64,000 nt of DNA from Actinomadura harenae. Lineage in GTDB: Bacteria; Actinomycetota; Actinomycetes; Streptosporangiales; Streptosporangiaceae. The notes below the pieces were generated by a model. It saw only the letters and a list, made by a program, of their open reading frames with translations, had not been told where the DNA came from and searched no databases. The stretch covers positions 39,646 through 103,645 of the forward strand of contig NZ_RFFG01000024.1 of the NCBI RefSeq assembly GCF_003696215.1, written 5' to 3'. Positions 42,843 to 51,454 of the stretch are shown one piece after another. The position numbers were made by a program, and so were the translations under genes. Position 1 is the stretch's first letter, and each line of letters starts with the position of its first letter.

Positions 42843-42951
42843 GCGCGTCCGGACGGGGTCAGCGCGTGTCCGGACGGGGTCAGCGCGTGTCCGGACGGGG
42901 TCAGCGGGTGTCCGGACGGGGTCAGCGGGTGTCCGGACGGGGTCAGCGGGT
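42843..42951 (-). repeat. 21-bp in-frame array repeating the stop codon of the DUF421 gene
   Basis: Units of 21 bases containing GTCCGGACGGGGTCA. On the minus strand the gene ends Arg-Pro-Asp-Thr-Arg-stop, and each following unit encodes Pro-Arg-Pro-Asp-Thr-Arg-stop in the same frame. TGA codons occur at 42943 (real), 42922, 42901, 42880 and 42859, exactly 21 bases apart. Confidence 0.95.
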
Positions 42952-43521
42952 GTCGGGGCGGGCGGCCAAGGCGGCCAGGTGGGCCTCGATCCGGTCCAGC
43001 CGGGCCCGAAGATCGGCCATGTCGGTCTTGTCGGAGTTCTGCTCGCTCTCCCGCAGCCGGACGATCAGCGACCCCTTCGGCTCCAGCGTGACCAGGCGGG
43101 TGTCGTGCAGGCCGTCGCCGCCCTGCTCCATGATCCCCTGGATGACGTCCGGCTTGCCGAGGCCGAGCCGGAACAGGGTGCGCTCGCGCCACCGCCCGTT
43201 CCACACCAGGATGCTCGGACTCCCGTGGACGAGCCGCCGCAGCCACGGCACCACCAGGACGATCCGGACGAACACCGCGTTCGCGCCGACCAGCAGGATC
43301 GCGCCGAGCGCGCCGCCCCACAGCGAGTTGTCCGGGCCGATGATGGCGTTCTGGACGACGTTCGACAGCAGCAGCATCACCACGAAGTCGAAACCGTTCA
43401 GCTGGGCGAGCTCGCGCTTCCCGGCCAGGCGCAGCAGCGCCACGATGAGCAGGTAGACCGCGAAGGTGCGGATGGCCTTGTCGGCCACCGGGATCTGGAT
43501 GTGCATCAGGTCATGCCACAT
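42943..43521 (-). CDS. DUF421 membrane protein (YetF-like)
   Basis: A 192-residue protein with three N-terminal membrane helices ([54 protein letters not shown]) and a cytosolic domain with the DUF421 features [10 protein letters not shown] and the [12 protein letters not shown] loop, then a coiled helix ([19 protein letters not shown]). Function is unknown. The ATG at 43521 lies 7 bases after TAGGGT. The 3' end is followed by four extra in-frame copies of its last codons and stop. Confidence 0.88.
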   Translation of the reverse strand: MWHDLMHIQIPVADKAIRTFAVYLLIVALLRLAGKRELAQLNGFDFVVMLLLSNVVQNAIIGPDNSLWGGALGAILLVGANAVFVRIVLVVPWLRRLVHGSPSILVWNGRWRERTLFRLGLGKPDVIQGIMEQGGDGLHDTRLVTLEPKGSLIVRLRESEQNSDKTDMADLRARLDRIEAHLAALAARPDTR

Positions 43522-43528
43522 GCGCCCG

Positions 43529-43534
43529 ACCCTA
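43529..43534 (-). promoter_or_regulatory. -10 box for a leaderless DUF421 transcript
   Basis: Minus-strand TAGGGT, 7 bases before the ATG at 43521; no ribosome site is seen. Confidence 0.5.
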
Positions 43535-43544
43535 ATCACGCGAA

Positions 43545-43572
43545 GGGGCCGCGTCCGGCAGGACGCGGCCCC
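43545..43572 (-). terminator. Hairpin terminator of pckG
   Basis: Perfect 12-bp stem (43545-43556 and 43561-43572) with loop GGCA, 49 bases after the pckG stop on the minus strand. No U-tract follows. Confidence 0.8.
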
Positions 43573-43620
43573 GATCGTCACGAGATCACCCGAGCCTCGG
43601 ATCCGAGGCGCCGGGCGGGG

Positions 43621-45441
43621 TCACTCGCCGAGGCGGTTCACCAGGGCCTCGTACTCGGCCCACAGCTCCTTGGGCAGGTGGTCGCCGAAGGTCTCGAAGT
43701 GGGCCGGGACCAGGGCGGCCTCCTGCTTCCAGACCGCGGTGTCCACGGTGAGCAGGGTGGTGAGGTCCTCGTCGGACAGGTCCAGTCCGGTGAGGTCGAG
43801 GGCTTCGCGGGTCGGCAGCTGGCCGATGGCGGACTTGGCTGCGTCGGCCTTGCCGTTGAGCCGGTCCACGATCCACTTCAGGACGCGGCTGTTCTCGCCG
43901 AAGCCCGGCCAGATGAACCTGCCGTCGGCGTTCTTGCGGAACCAGTTGACGTAGTAGATGCGGGGGAGCTTCTCCACGTCGGTGGAACGGCCCATCTTCA
44001 GCCAGTGGCCGAAGTAGTCGCCCATGTTGTACCCGCAGAACGGCAGCATCGCGAACGGGTCGCGGCGCAGCTCGCCGACGGTGCCCTCGGCGGCGGCGGT
44101 CTTCTCGGACGCGATGTTCGCGCCGAGGAAGACGCCCTGCTGCCAGTCGAAGGACTCGGTCACCAGCGGGACGGCGGTGGCGCGGCGGCCGCCGAACAGG
44201 ATCGCCGAGATCGGCACGCCCTTCGGGTCCTCCCACTCCGGCGCGATGATCGGGCACTGCCCGGCCGGGGTGGTGAAGCGGGCGTTCGGGTGCGCGGCGG
44301 GGACGCCGGACTCGGGGGTCCAGTCGTTGCCCTTCCAGTCGGTGAGGTGCGCGGGGGGCTCGTCGGTGAGGCCCTCCCACCACACGTCGCCGTCGTCGGT
44401 CAGCGCCACGTTGGTGAAGATGGAGTTGCCGTAGAAGGTCTTCACCGCGTTGGCGTTGGTGGCCTCGCCCGTCCCCGGCGCGACGCCGAAGAACCCGGCC
44501 TCGGGGTTGATCGCGTAGAGCCGGCCGTCCTCGCCGAACCGCATCCAGGCGATGTCGTCGCCGATGGTCTCGACCTTCCAGCCCGGGATGGTCGGCTCGA
44601 GCATGGCGAGGTTGGTCTTGCCGCACGCGGACGGGAACGCGGCCGCGACGTAGCGGGTCTCGCCCTCCGGCGGGGTGAGCTTGAGGATGAGCATGTGCTC
44701 GGCGAGCCAGCCCTCGTCACGGGCCATCGTCGAGGCGATGCGCAGCGCGTAGCACTTCTTGCCGAGCAGGGCGTTGCCGCCGTAGCCCGAGCCGTAGGAC
44801 CAGATCTCGCGGGTCTCGGGGAAGTGCGAGATGTACTTGGTGGTGCTGCACGGCCACGGGACGTCGGCCTGGCCCGGCTCCAGCGGCGCGCCCACGGAGT
44901 GGACGGCCTTGACGAACGAGCCGCGCTCCTCGATCAGCCGCAGGGCGCCCTCGCCCATCCGCGTCATGATCCTCATGGAGACCGCGACGTACGGCGAGTC
45001 GGTGATCTCGACGCCGAGCTGGGAGATGTTGCCGCCCAGCGGGCCCATGCAGAACGGCACCACGTACATGGTGCGGCCCTTCATCGACCCCTGGAAGAGG
45101 TCGGCGAAGGTCGCCCGCATCTCCGCCGGGGCGATCCAGTTGTTCGTCGGGCCGGCGTCCTCCTCCTTTTCGGAGCAGATGTAGGTGCGGTCCTCGACGC
45201 GGGCCACGTCCGACGGGTCGGACGCCGCGTAGAAGCTGTTCGGCCGCTTGTCCGGGTCGAGCCGCCTGAAGGTGCCCTGCTCGACGAGCAGCGAGGTCAG
45301 GCGCTCCCATTCCGCATCCGAACCATCGCACCATTCGACTCGCTCGGGCTGGGTCAGCTCGGCGATCCCACGCACCCAGTCGACGAGCTCACGGTGACTG
45401 GTCGGGGCCTGGTCGAGGCCGGGGATCTCCTGGTTGGACAC
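43621..45441 (-). CDS. pckG: Phosphoenolpyruvate carboxykinase (GTP)
   Basis: A 606-residue GTP-dependent PEPCK, which converts oxaloacetate to PEP at the entry to gluconeogenesis. Motifs: [10 protein letters not shown], the substrate loop around [21 protein letters not shown]-loop [15 protein letters not shown] (about 274), metal/nucleotide motif [12 protein letters not shown], and [14 protein letters not shown] near the nucleotide base. GTG 45441 has the ribosome site GAAGGAG 7 bases upstream and gives the usual N-terminus ([14 protein letters not shown]). Two palindromes upstream suggest carbon-source control. Confidence 0.95.
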   Translation of the reverse strand: MSNQEIPGLDQAPTSHRELVDWVRGIAELTQPERVEWCDGSDAEWERLTSLLVEQGTFRRLDPDKRPNSFYAASDPSDVARVEDRTYICSEKEEDAGPTNNWIAPAEMRATFADLFQGSMKGRTMYVVPFCMGPLGGNISQLGVEITDSPYVAVSMRIMTRMGEGALRLIEERGSFVKAVHSVGAPLEPGQADVPWPCSTTKYISHFPETREIWSYGSGYGGNALLGKKCYALRIASTMARDEGWLAEHMLILKLTPPEGETRYVAAAFPSACGKTNLAMLEPTIPGWKVETIGDDIAWMRFGEDGRLYAINPEAGFFGVAPGTGEATNANAVKTFYGNSIFTNVALTDDGDVWWEGLTDEPPAHLTDWKGNDWTPESGVPAAHPNARFTTPAGQCPIIAPEWEDPKGVPISAILFGGRRATAVPLVTESFDWQQGVFLGANIASEKTAAAEGTVGELRRDPFAMLPFCGYNMGDYFGHWLKMGRSTDVEKLPRIYYVNWFRKNADGRFIWPGFGENSRVLKWIVDRLNGKADAAKSAIGQLPTREALDLTGLDLSDEDLTTLLTVDTAVWKQEAALVPAHFETFGDHLPKELWAEYEALVNRLGE

Positions 45442-45470
45442 GGGCAACTCCTTCAGCTGTTCGCAGGATG

Positions 45471-45518
45471 TTTGCATCATGAGCAAATCCCGCGGCTTTT
45501 TCCATTTGGTCTGGACCA
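45471..45518 (-). promoter_or_regulatory. Two operator-like palindromes upstream of pckG
   Basis: TTTGC-N7-GCAAA at 45471-45487, and TGGTCTGGACCA at 45507-45518, which differs by one base from the TGGTCTAGACCA core of DasR-responsive elements known from Streptomyces. They lie 30-77 bases before the start codon. The regulators are inferred. Confidence 0.55.
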
Positions 45519-45617
45519 ATCCAGAGGAGTTTTGGGGCAGGCTGAGCCCATTTGTGATTGATGTCACCGGGAATCGGCTCTGCCCCGAGAGCCCGCTCGA
45601 CCGCTGACGCACCCCGC

Positions 45618-46727
45618 TCAGGCGGGATATACCCGCACCTCCGTGGCCTTAACGGAGGCCCAGACCGGGCTGCCCTCCGCGAGGCCCAGTTCGGCCACGG
45701 CCGCCGCCGTCACGTCCGCCGAGACCTGCGGACCGTCCCCTCCGGACGCGTCCGGGCCGTCCCCTCCGGAGGCGTCCGGACCGGCCCCGTCGAGCCGGAT
45801 CCGGAAGCGGTCGCCGCGGCTCTCCACCGCCGCCACGCGGGCCTTCCAGAGGTTCCGGGGGCTGCCGTCCGGGCGGGACCGGTACAGCGCGACGGCGGAC
45901 GGCTCGAAAGCGAGAAAAACATCACCCTCGGGTGAGGCCACGGCGTCGATCTTCAGGCGCCCGTCCGCGATGACGACGGATCCTCCGTCCGCGCGGCCCC
46001 GGAACAGGTTCAGCCCGACGAGCCGCGCCACGTACGGGGTGCGGGGGTGCCGGGCGACGTCGGCGGGGGCGCCCTCCTGGACGAGCCGTCCGCCCTCGAC
46101 GACGACGAGGCGGTCGGCGAGGGTCAGCGCGTCCAGCGGATCATGGGTGACCAGGACGGCCGCGCCCGCGAACCCGGCGAGATGGCGGCGCAGCGCCGCG
46201 CGCACCTCCAGGCGGGTGTGGGCGTCGAGGGCGGAGAGCGGCTCGTCCAGCAGCAGGAGCCCCGGCCGGACGGCCAGGGCCCGCGCCAGCGCGACCCGCT
46301 GCGCCTGCCCTCCCGACAGCGCGCGCGGACGGGCCGACGCCTGCTCCGCGAGCCCGACGTGCTCCAGCCACTCGGCGGCCCGGCGGCGCGCCTCGCGCCT
46401 GCCCGTCCCCTGGGCGCGCGGCCCGAACGCCACGTTCTCCAGGGCGGACATGTGCGGGAAGAGCAGGTACTCCTGGAAGACCATGCCGACGCGGCGTTCG
46501 TCGGGCGGCAGGCGGGTGAGGTCCCGTCCGTCCACGCGGACGTGGCCGCCGGCGAGCGGGGTGAGCCCGGCCAGGGCCCGCAGGGCGGTGCTCTTGCCCG
46601 CGCCGTTCGGGCCGAGCAGCGCCACGACCTCGCCCGGCGCGGCCGTCAGGACGAGATCGAGATCGAACCGGGGACGCCGCACGACGATCCGGGCGTCCAG
46701 GCCTCCGGCCTGTTCGGCGGCCGTCAC
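45618..46727 (-). CDS. modC: Molybdate ABC transporter ATP-binding protein
   Basis: A 369-residue ATPase: Walker [19 protein letters not shown] (about 40), Q-loop [20 protein letters not shown], signature [17 protein letters not shown], Walker [15 protein letters not shown]-loop [11 protein letters not shown], then a C-terminal TOBE-type domain (about 235-365). Within that domain a 24-bp duplication inserts two DASGGDGP units. It powers molybdate uptake with ModA and ModB, encoded just upstream with a GTGA overlap. Confidence 0.92.
   Translation of the reverse strand: MTAAEQAGGLDARIVVRRPRFDLDLVLTAAPGEVVALLGPNGAGKSTALRALAGLTPLAGGHVRVDGRDLTRLPPDERRVGMVFQEYLLFPHMSALENVAFGPRAQGTGRREARRRAAEWLEHVGLAEQASARPRALSGGQAQRVALARALAVRPGLLLLDEPLSALDAHTRLEVRAALRRHLAGFAGAAVLVTHDPLDALTLADRLVVVEGGRLVQEGAPADVARHPRTPYVARLVGLNLFRGRADGGSVVIADGRLKIDAVASPEGDVFLAFEPSAVALYRSRPDGSPRNLWKARVAAVESRGDRFRIRLDGAGPDASGGDGPDASGGDGPQVSADVTAAAVAELGLAEGSPVWASVKATEVRVYPA
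45730..45777 (-). repeat. 24-bp in-frame tandem duplication inside modC
   Basis: Units 45730-45753 and 45754-45777 differ at two positions and encode two consecutive DASGGDGP peptides within the C-terminal TOBE region. Confidence 0.85.
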
Positions 46728-47557
46728 GCGGCACCGGTCCAGCGGTCGCGGAGGGCCACCAGCACGGCCACCGACACCGCCAGCAGCACGAGGCTGAGGA
46801 CGATCGCGGCCTGCGGGTCGGTCTCCAGGGCGAGGTAGACGGCGAGCGGCATGGTCTGGGTGCGTCCGGGGAAGTTGCCCGCGAACGTGATCGTCGCGCC
46901 GAACTCGCCGAGCGCGCGCGACCAGCACAGCACCGCGCCCGCCAGGACGCCGGGCGCGGCCATCGGCAGCGTGACGCGGCGGAACACCGTCCACCGCCCG
47001 GCGCCGAGCGTGGCGGCGGCCTCCTCGAACCGGGTGTCGGCGGCGCGCAGCGCGCCCTCCACGCTGATCACCAGGAACGGCATCGCCACGAACGTCTCGG
47101 CGAGCACCACCCCGGACGTCGTGAACGGCAGCGTGATCCCGAACGCGCGGTCGAGCCACTCCCCCACCAGGCCGCGCCGTCCGAGGACGAGCAGCAGCGC
47201 GACGCCGCCGACCACGGGCGGCAGCACCAGCGGGACGGTCACCAGCGCCCGCACCAGCCGGACGCCGGGGAACGGCACCCGCGCCAGCAGCCAGGCCAGC
47301 GGCACCCCGAACAGCAGGCACAGCCCGGTCGCGATCGTGGCGCTGACCAGCGACAACCGCAGCGCCTCCAGCACCTGCGGCTGGCCGAGCCGGGTCCCGA
47401 CCGTCCCCCAGGGCGCCCGGACGAGCAGCCCTGCGAGCGGCAGGACCAGGAACACCAGGCCGACCAGCGCGGGCAGCATCAGCACGAGCGGCGGACGCCC
47501 CCGGACCCGGTCCGCCGCCTCCCCTCGCCGTGCCCGCCGCCCGCGCAGGACGGTCAC
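46724..47557 (-). CDS. modB: Molybdate ABC transporter permease
   Basis: A 277-residue permease with six helices: hydrophobic LVLMLPALVGLVFLVLPLAG, VPLVLPPVVGGVALLLVLG, and the EAA loop EEAAATLGAGRWTVFRRVTLP that docks on the ATPase, followed by SRALGEFGATITFAGNFPG, typical of ModB/CysT permeases. GTG start at 47557 overlaps the modA stop. Confidence 0.93.
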   Translation of the reverse strand: MTVLRGRRARRGEAADRVRGRPPLVLMLPALVGLVFLVLPLAGLLVRAPWGTVGTRLGQPQVLEALRLSLVSATIATGLCLLFGVPLAWLLARVPFPGVRLVRALVTVPLVLPPVVGGVALLLVLGRRGLVGEWLDRAFGITLPFTTSGVVLAETFVAMPFLVISVEGALRAADTRFEEAAATLGAGRWTVFRRVTLPMAAPGVLAGAVLCWSRALGEFGATITFAGNFPGRTQTMPLAVYLALETDPQAAIVLSLVLLAVSVAVLVALRDRWTGAA

Positions 47558-48339
47558 GGGGACTCGAACCCGGCCTCGCTCAGCGCCGCCTTCCCCGGCT
47601 GCGACAGGACGTACTGGACGAACTCCTTGGCCAGCGCGGACTGCGGGGCCTTGGCGAGCGACGCGATCGGGTAGGAGTTGATCGCCTTGGCCGACTCGGG
47701 GAACTCGATCCCCTCGACCTGCCCGGTCGCCGCCTTGGCGTCCGTGCGGTAGACGAGCCCGGCGTCCGCCTCACCGAGCCGGACCTTGGTCAGCACGGCC
47801 TTGACGTCCTGCTCCTGGGACACCGGCTTGACCGTGAGGCGCGCGGCGGCGAGCGCCTGCTTCGCGGCGGCCCCGCACGGCACCTGCTCCGCGCACAGCA
47901 CGACCTTCAGCTTGGCCCCGGCCAGGTCGGCGAGCGCGTGCACCTTGCCAGGGTCGCCCTTCGGGACGGCGATGACCAGCCGGTTCTTGGCGAACACGGT
48001 CGGCTGCCCGGACACGTCGCCCGCGTCGGCCACGGTCTTCATGGTCGTGCCGCTGGCGGCGGCGAACACGTCCGCGGGCGCGCCCTGCGTGATCTGCTGC
48101 GCGAGCGCCGAGCTGCCGCCGAAGTTGAACCGGACCTTCAGCCCGGGGTGCGTCCCCTCGAAGTCCTTGCCGAGCCGGGTGAACGTCTCGGTCAGCGAGG
48201 CGGCGGCGAACACGGTCAGCGTCTTGTCTCCGGATCCACCGGACTTACCGGACTTGTCGTCCTTGGTGTCGCCGCAGCCCGCGGCGAGGGCCGCCAGGGA
48301 CAGGGCCGCCACCGCGGCCACGGATGCACGTCTCAGCAC
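47554..48339 (-). CDS. modA: Molybdate-binding lipoprotein
   Basis: A 261-residue substrate-binding protein with a lipoprotein signal (basic start, hydrophobic core, lipobox LAAGC) and the ModA fold: LTVFAAASLTETFTRLGKDF, FNFGGSSALAQQI, GAPADVFAAASGTTM, and QEQDVKAVLTKVRLGEADAG with VYRTD. It captures molybdate or tungstate outside the membrane. GTG start at 48339 after GAGGAG. It lies 46 bases behind the HTH-TOBE regulator gene. Confidence 0.93.
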   Translation of the reverse strand: MLRRASVAAVAALSLAALAAGCGDTKDDKSGKSGGSGDKTLTVFAAASLTETFTRLGKDFEGTHPGLKVRFNFGGSSALAQQITQGAPADVFAAASGTTMKTVADAGDVSGQPTVFAKNRLVIAVPKGDPGKVHALADLAGAKLKVVLCAEQVPCGAAAKQALAAARLTVKPVSQEQDVKAVLTKVRLGEADAGLVYRTDAKAATGQVEGIEFPESAKAINSYPIASLAKAPQSALAKEFVQYVLSQPGKAALSEAGFESP

Positions 48340-48385
48340 AACGACTCCTCGGGGGTTCTCAAACGGGGGGGAAGGGGGTGCGGGC

Positions 48386-48778
48386 TCAGCCCGCGTCGGG
48401 ACGCTCGACGACGACGGTGGTGGACTTCACGACCGCCTCGGCGACCACGCCCACCTCCAGGCTCAGCTCCTCGGCGGCCTCGCGGCTCATCAGCGACACG
48501 ATCCGGAACGGCCCGGCCTGGATCTCGACCTTGGCCATGACCGTGTCGAGCACCACGTCGGTGACGATGCCCCGCATCCGGTTCCGCGCGGAGGAGAAGC
48601 TCTCCCCCGGTTCGCGGGCCTGGGCGCGGACGAAGGCGGCCAGGTCGGCCCCCGGCACGATCCGGTGGCCGTGCTCGTCCCGGACGGCGGGCAGCCGTCC
48701 GCCGTCCACCCACCGGCGGACGGTGTCCGCGCTGACCCCGAGCAGGGCCGCGGCCTCACTGATCCGGAAGTTCGTCAC
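48386..48778 (-). CDS. HTH-TOBE molybdate-responsive regulator
   Basis: A 130-residue one-component regulator: excisionase/MerR-like helix-turn-helix (FRISEAAALLGVSADTVRRW, VDGGRLPAVRDEHGHRI) and a single TOBE (molybdopterin-binding) domain (about 60-125, with RNRMRGIVTDVVLDTVMAKV). The TOBE domain can bind molybdate directly. It heads the modABC operon and probably controls it. I choose GTG 48778 because a TAGGGT -10 box lies 7 bases upstream, so the transcript is probably leaderless; GTG 48787 overlaps that box and is unlikely. Confidence 0.88.
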   Translation of the reverse strand: MTNFRISEAAALLGVSADTVRRWVDGGRLPAVRDEHGHRIVPGADLAAFVRAQAREPGESFSSARNRMRGIVTDVVLDTVMAKVEIQAGPFRIVSLMSREAAEELSLEVGVVAEAVVKSTTVVVERPDAG

Positions 48779-48785
48779 GCGGATC

Positions 48786-48888
48786 ACCCTAGACCCCTCG
48801 CATCTGCAAGCCACATCCGGAGTATCGACCAGAAGCTGCAAGGCGAACAGTGGCCAACCCCTTGCTTCTGCGGTCCCCTTGCTTCTGC
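48786..48888 (-). promoter_or_regulatory. mod operon promoter and repeated operator-like words
   Basis: Minus-strand TAGGGT (48786-48791) is the -10 box. Upstream are CTGCAAG at 48804 and 48836, and the direct repeat CCCCTTGCTTCTGC at 48858 and 48875 (17 bases apart). All are variants of one word in both orientations, a plausible binding array for the HTH-TOBE protein. Confidence 0.5.
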
Positions 48889-48977
48889 AGCACCGGAACG
48901 AATGCTTGTTCACCGGCACCCCGCGATGGGACGATCAGAATCGCGTTCGGAAACGGCGGCGGAACGAGGGAGCGGAC

Positions 48978-49943
48978 GTGACCCCTGCGGAGCCCACCAC
49001 GCTGGTCATCGACAGGCAGGGCACGGCGAGCCTGCGCTCGCGGGCCGTCGCCGCCGGCGTGCGCGGCCTGGTCCGGCCCGGACTGGCGAAGGCGGCCGAG
49101 CGTCCCCTCACCGAGAAGGCCCTGCGCCGCGCCGCGGTGCTCGACAGGCTGGCCGGACGGGCCCGCCCGCCGCGCGACGCCCACTTCGCGCCGGTCGCCT
49201 TCGACGGCTTCCGCGCCGAGTGGACGCACGGACCGGGCGTCGGCCCCGATCGCGCCAAGGCGATCCTCTACCTGCACGGCGGCGGCTGGGTCTCGTGCGG
49301 CCTGAACACGCACCGCCGGATGGTCTCCCGGTTCAGCGCCGCCGCCGGGGTCCCCGCGCTGTCGGTCGACTACCGGATGATCCCGGACGTCCCGTTCGAG
49401 GACGAGGTCGAGGACTGCCTGACCGCCTACCGGAGCCTGCTGGAGGACCGCGACGCGTCCGACATCGTGATCATGGGCGACTCGGCGGGCGGCCACCTGA
49501 CGTTCGCGACGGCCCTGCGCGCCCGCGACGAGGGACTGCCGCTCCCCGCCGCACTGGTCGCCCTGTCCCCGATGCTCGACATGCACCTCGGCACCAAGCT
49601 CGCCCACCCGAACACGCGGCTCGACCCGTCCGGGCCCGGCCCGCTGCTGGAGCGCCTGGTGGAGGACCTCCTCCCCCACCTCGACCTCACCGACCCGGCG
49701 ATCTCGCCGATCCGCGCCGACCTCACCGGGCTCCCGCCCGTCCTGCTGACCGCCGGTTCGACCGAGCTCCTGTACACCGACGCGGAGACCATGGCGAGAC
49801 GGCTCGTCCGCGCGGGCGTCCCGACGACCCTCCAGGTCTGGCACCGCCAGATCCACGTCTTCCAGATGTTCGGCCCCCTCCTCCCGGAGTCCCGCGCGGC
49901 GATCGCCGACATGGGCGCGTTCGTCCGCGGCGCGCTCGGTTGA
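48978..49943 (+). CDS. Alpha/beta hydrolase (HSL/acetyl esterase family)
   Basis: A 321-residue hydrolase with the oxyanion motif YLHGGGWVSCG (about 98-107), nucleophile elbow MGDSAGGHL (Ser at about 168), and a C-terminal segment PPVLLTAGSTELLYTDAETM with the acid, followed by VWHRQIHVFQM containing the catalytic His region. It is a carboxylesterase of the hormone-sensitive-lipase type; the substrate is unknown. GTG start at 48978, with GAGGGAG about 7 bases before. Its stop lies inside the promoter of the next gene. Confidence 0.88.
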   Translation: MTPAEPTTLVIDRQGTASLRSRAVAAGVRGLVRPGLAKAAERPLTEKALRRAAVLDRLAGRARPPRDAHFAPVAFDGFRAEWTHGPGVGPDRAKAILYLHGGGWVSCGLNTHRRMVSRFSAAAGVPALSVDYRMIPDVPFEDEVEDCLTAYRSLLEDRDASDIVIMGDSAGGHLTFATALRARDEGLPLPAALVALSPMLDMHLGTKLAHPNTRLDPSGPGPLLERLVEDLLPHLDLTDPAISPIRADLTGLPPVLLTAGSTELLYTDAETMARRLVRAGVPTTLQVWHRQIHVFQMFGPLLPESRAAIADMGAFVRGALG

Positions 49944-49970
49944 CCTCAAGTCAGGTCGAGGTCTTACCGT
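49940..49970 (+). promoter_or_regulatory. SoxR-type promoter with 19-bp spacer
   Basis: TTGACC (49940-49945), exactly 19 bases, TACCGT (49965-49970), 7 bases, ATG. Within the spacer region 49944-49961 matches the known SoxR box CCTCAAGTTAACTTGAGG at 14 of 18 positions, flanked by GACCTC-N10-GAGGTC. Overlong spacers bent by the regulator are typical of MerR-family targets, and soxR is encoded at 42258. Confidence 0.75.
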
Positions 49971-49977
49971 CGGAAGC

Positions 49978-50409
49978 ATGACGACACCGGATCCCTTCAC
50001 CGCCGCCGAACGCGCCTACCTGACGACGCAGAACCTCGGCCGCCTCGCGACCGTCGCCCCCGACGGGACGCCGAACTCGCGTCCCGTCGGATTCCGCCTG
50101 AACGACGACGGCACCATCGACATCGGCGGCCCGGACAACGCCGCCAGCCGCAAGTACCGCAACGCGCAGTCCAACCCGGCCGTCTCGTTCCTCGTCGACG
50201 ACCTGACCTCCCCCGACGACCCCGACGCCGTCCGCCCCGGCTGGGGCCGCGGCGTCGAGATCCGCGGCCGCGCCGAAATGGTCAAGGGCGAGATGCACAT
50301 CGGCAAGGGCTTCTTCAGCGACGACCTGATCCGCATCCACCCCACCCGCATCATCAACTGGCACCTCGACCCGTCCACCCCCGAAGGCACCGCCCGCACC
50401 ATCGCCTGA
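49978..50409 (+). CDS. PPOX-class FMN/F420-dependent protein
   Basis: A 143-residue pyridoxamine 5'-phosphate oxidase-like split-barrel protein: FTAAERAYLTTQNLGRLATV, GTPNSRPVGFRLNDDGTIDI, KYRNAQSNPAVSFLVDDL and GRGVEIRGRAEM, ending in IHPTRIINWHLD, a pattern common in the PPOX-class F420-dependent group. It probably uses a flavin or deazaflavin in a reduction. Its promoter carries a SoxR-like box, which fits a role in redox stress. Leaderless start at ATG 49978. Confidence 0.85.
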   Translation: MTTPDPFTAAERAYLTTQNLGRLATVAPDGTPNSRPVGFRLNDDGTIDIGGPDNAASRKYRNAQSNPAVSFLVDDLTSPDDPDAVRPGWGRGVEIRGRAEMVKGEMHIGKGFFSDDLIRIHPTRIINWHLDPSTPEGTARTIA

Positions 50410-50502
50410 CCCGGCCCGGCGGACCTCACGCATGAAGGGTGGGGTGGGGGGTAAAGGCGGGTTGAAACTTGAATAGGGCTACCTGGTCGGGAGGCGGCCG
50501 TT

Positions 50503-51102
50503 ATGGGTGGGAACATGTGGGTGCCCCGGAGTCGCGGGGCGTTCAGTGGGGTTCTGCTCGTGCTACTCGGGGGCTGGGGTGCGCTGTTGCCCTTTGCCGG
50601 GCCGTACGCGCACTTCGGCTTCCACCCCGACGAGACGTGGATCTACGGCACCGACCGGCTGGAGCTGTGCGTCGCGCCCGGGGCGGCGACCGCGCTGGGC
50701 GGGCTCGTCGTGGCGGCCGGTTCGAACCGGGTGGTCGCCTCGCTCGGCGGGTGGCTCGCGGCGCTCGGCGGGGCCTGGTTCGCCGTCGGGACGCAGACCG
50801 CCGTCCTGTGGGACGTGAACGGCATCGGCGACCCGCTCGGCGCGACCAAGGGCCGGCACCTGGCCGAGCAGCTCGGCGGGTTCACCGGGCTCGGCGTGGT
50901 GATCGTGTTCTTCGCGGCGGTGGCGCTCGGCCGGTTCGCGGTGGTCGGCGTCCGCGACGTGGCCGCCGAGCCGTCCGAGGCGTCCGGCTTCAGGGACGAG
51001 ACGGCGGTCACGCAGCCGCTCAGGCCGTCCTACGGCCGCTACGCGCGCCAACCGGACGACGGCTCCGACCAGCGCGTGGCTCCCGACGAGCACGGATTCT
51101 GA
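50503..51102 (+). CDS. Hypothetical four-helix membrane protein
   Basis: A 199-residue protein I do not recognise: four hydrophobic helices (about 12-32, 57-75, 80-100, 122-145), with the conserved-looking loop FHPDETWIYGTDRLELCVAPG after the first and a charged cytoplasmic tail (about 150-199). The pattern resembles small actinobacterial integral membrane proteins of unknown role. GGGAGGCGG precedes the ATG. Confidence 0.75.
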   Translation: MGGNMWVPRSRGAFSGVLLVLLGGWGALLPFAGPYAHFGFHPDETWIYGTDRLELCVAPGAATALGGLVVAAGSNRVVASLGGWLAALGGAWFAVGTQTAVLWDVNGIGDPLGATKGRHLAEQLGGFTGLGVVIVFFAAVALGRFAVVGVRDVAAEPSEASGFRDETAVTQPLRPSYGRYARQPDDGSDQRVAPDEHGF

Positions 51103-51108
51103 GGGACG

Positions 51109-51312
51109 TCAGCGGTCGCGGGAGCGCATGTTGCGGACCGACTTGGTCGTCTCGAAGCTGCCCTTCTCGTCGTCGTTCGCGACGTCGTCGCGGTCGGTGA
51201 ACATGCCCGCGAACAGGACGAGCAGGCCGACCGCGCCGATCCAGGGCTGCCGCCAGTAGAAGCCGGCGGCCAGGAACCCGGCGGCCACGAGCACCAGCAG
51301 CAGAAGCCTCAC
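51109..51312 (-). CDS. Small membrane protein
   Basis: A 67-residue protein with two close hydrophobic segments (RLLLLVLVAAGFLAAGFYW and IGAVGLLVLFAGMF) and a charged cytosolic tail (DRDDVANDDEKGSFETTKSV). Function unknown. GTG 51312 is chosen because GAGGAG lies 6 bases upstream; an in-frame start at 51354 lacks one. Confidence 0.7.
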   Translation of the reverse strand: MRLLLLVLVAAGFLAAGFYWRQPWIGAVGLLVLFAGMFTDRDDVANDDEKGSFETTKSVRNMRSRDR

Positions 51313-51412
51313 GTCACACTCCTCGCCCGGTCGCGTCACGCCCCACCGGACCACCGGTCCGCGAGTAATGGAAAACTTACTCAGGGCGTCACAGGCATCC
51401 TGACATGCCGAA

Positions 51413-51439
51413 GCCCGCCCGGGGAAGCCCCGGACGGGC
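51413..51439 (-). terminator. Hairpin terminator after der
   Basis: A 12-bp stem with one mismatch (51413-51424 and 51428-51439) and a 3-base loop, 16 bases beyond the der stop on the minus strand. Confidence 0.7.
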
Positions 51440-51454
51440 CACGGCGCGCTCCCG

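Noticed and set aside
42843..42951. CRISPR-like array
   Set aside because: The 21-bp units are contiguous, without spacers, and there are no cas genes; it is a simple tandem repeat.
50463..50490. A possible TTGAAA promoter or ECF sigma site before the gene at 50503
   Set aside because: No -10 box with acceptable spacing could be matched.
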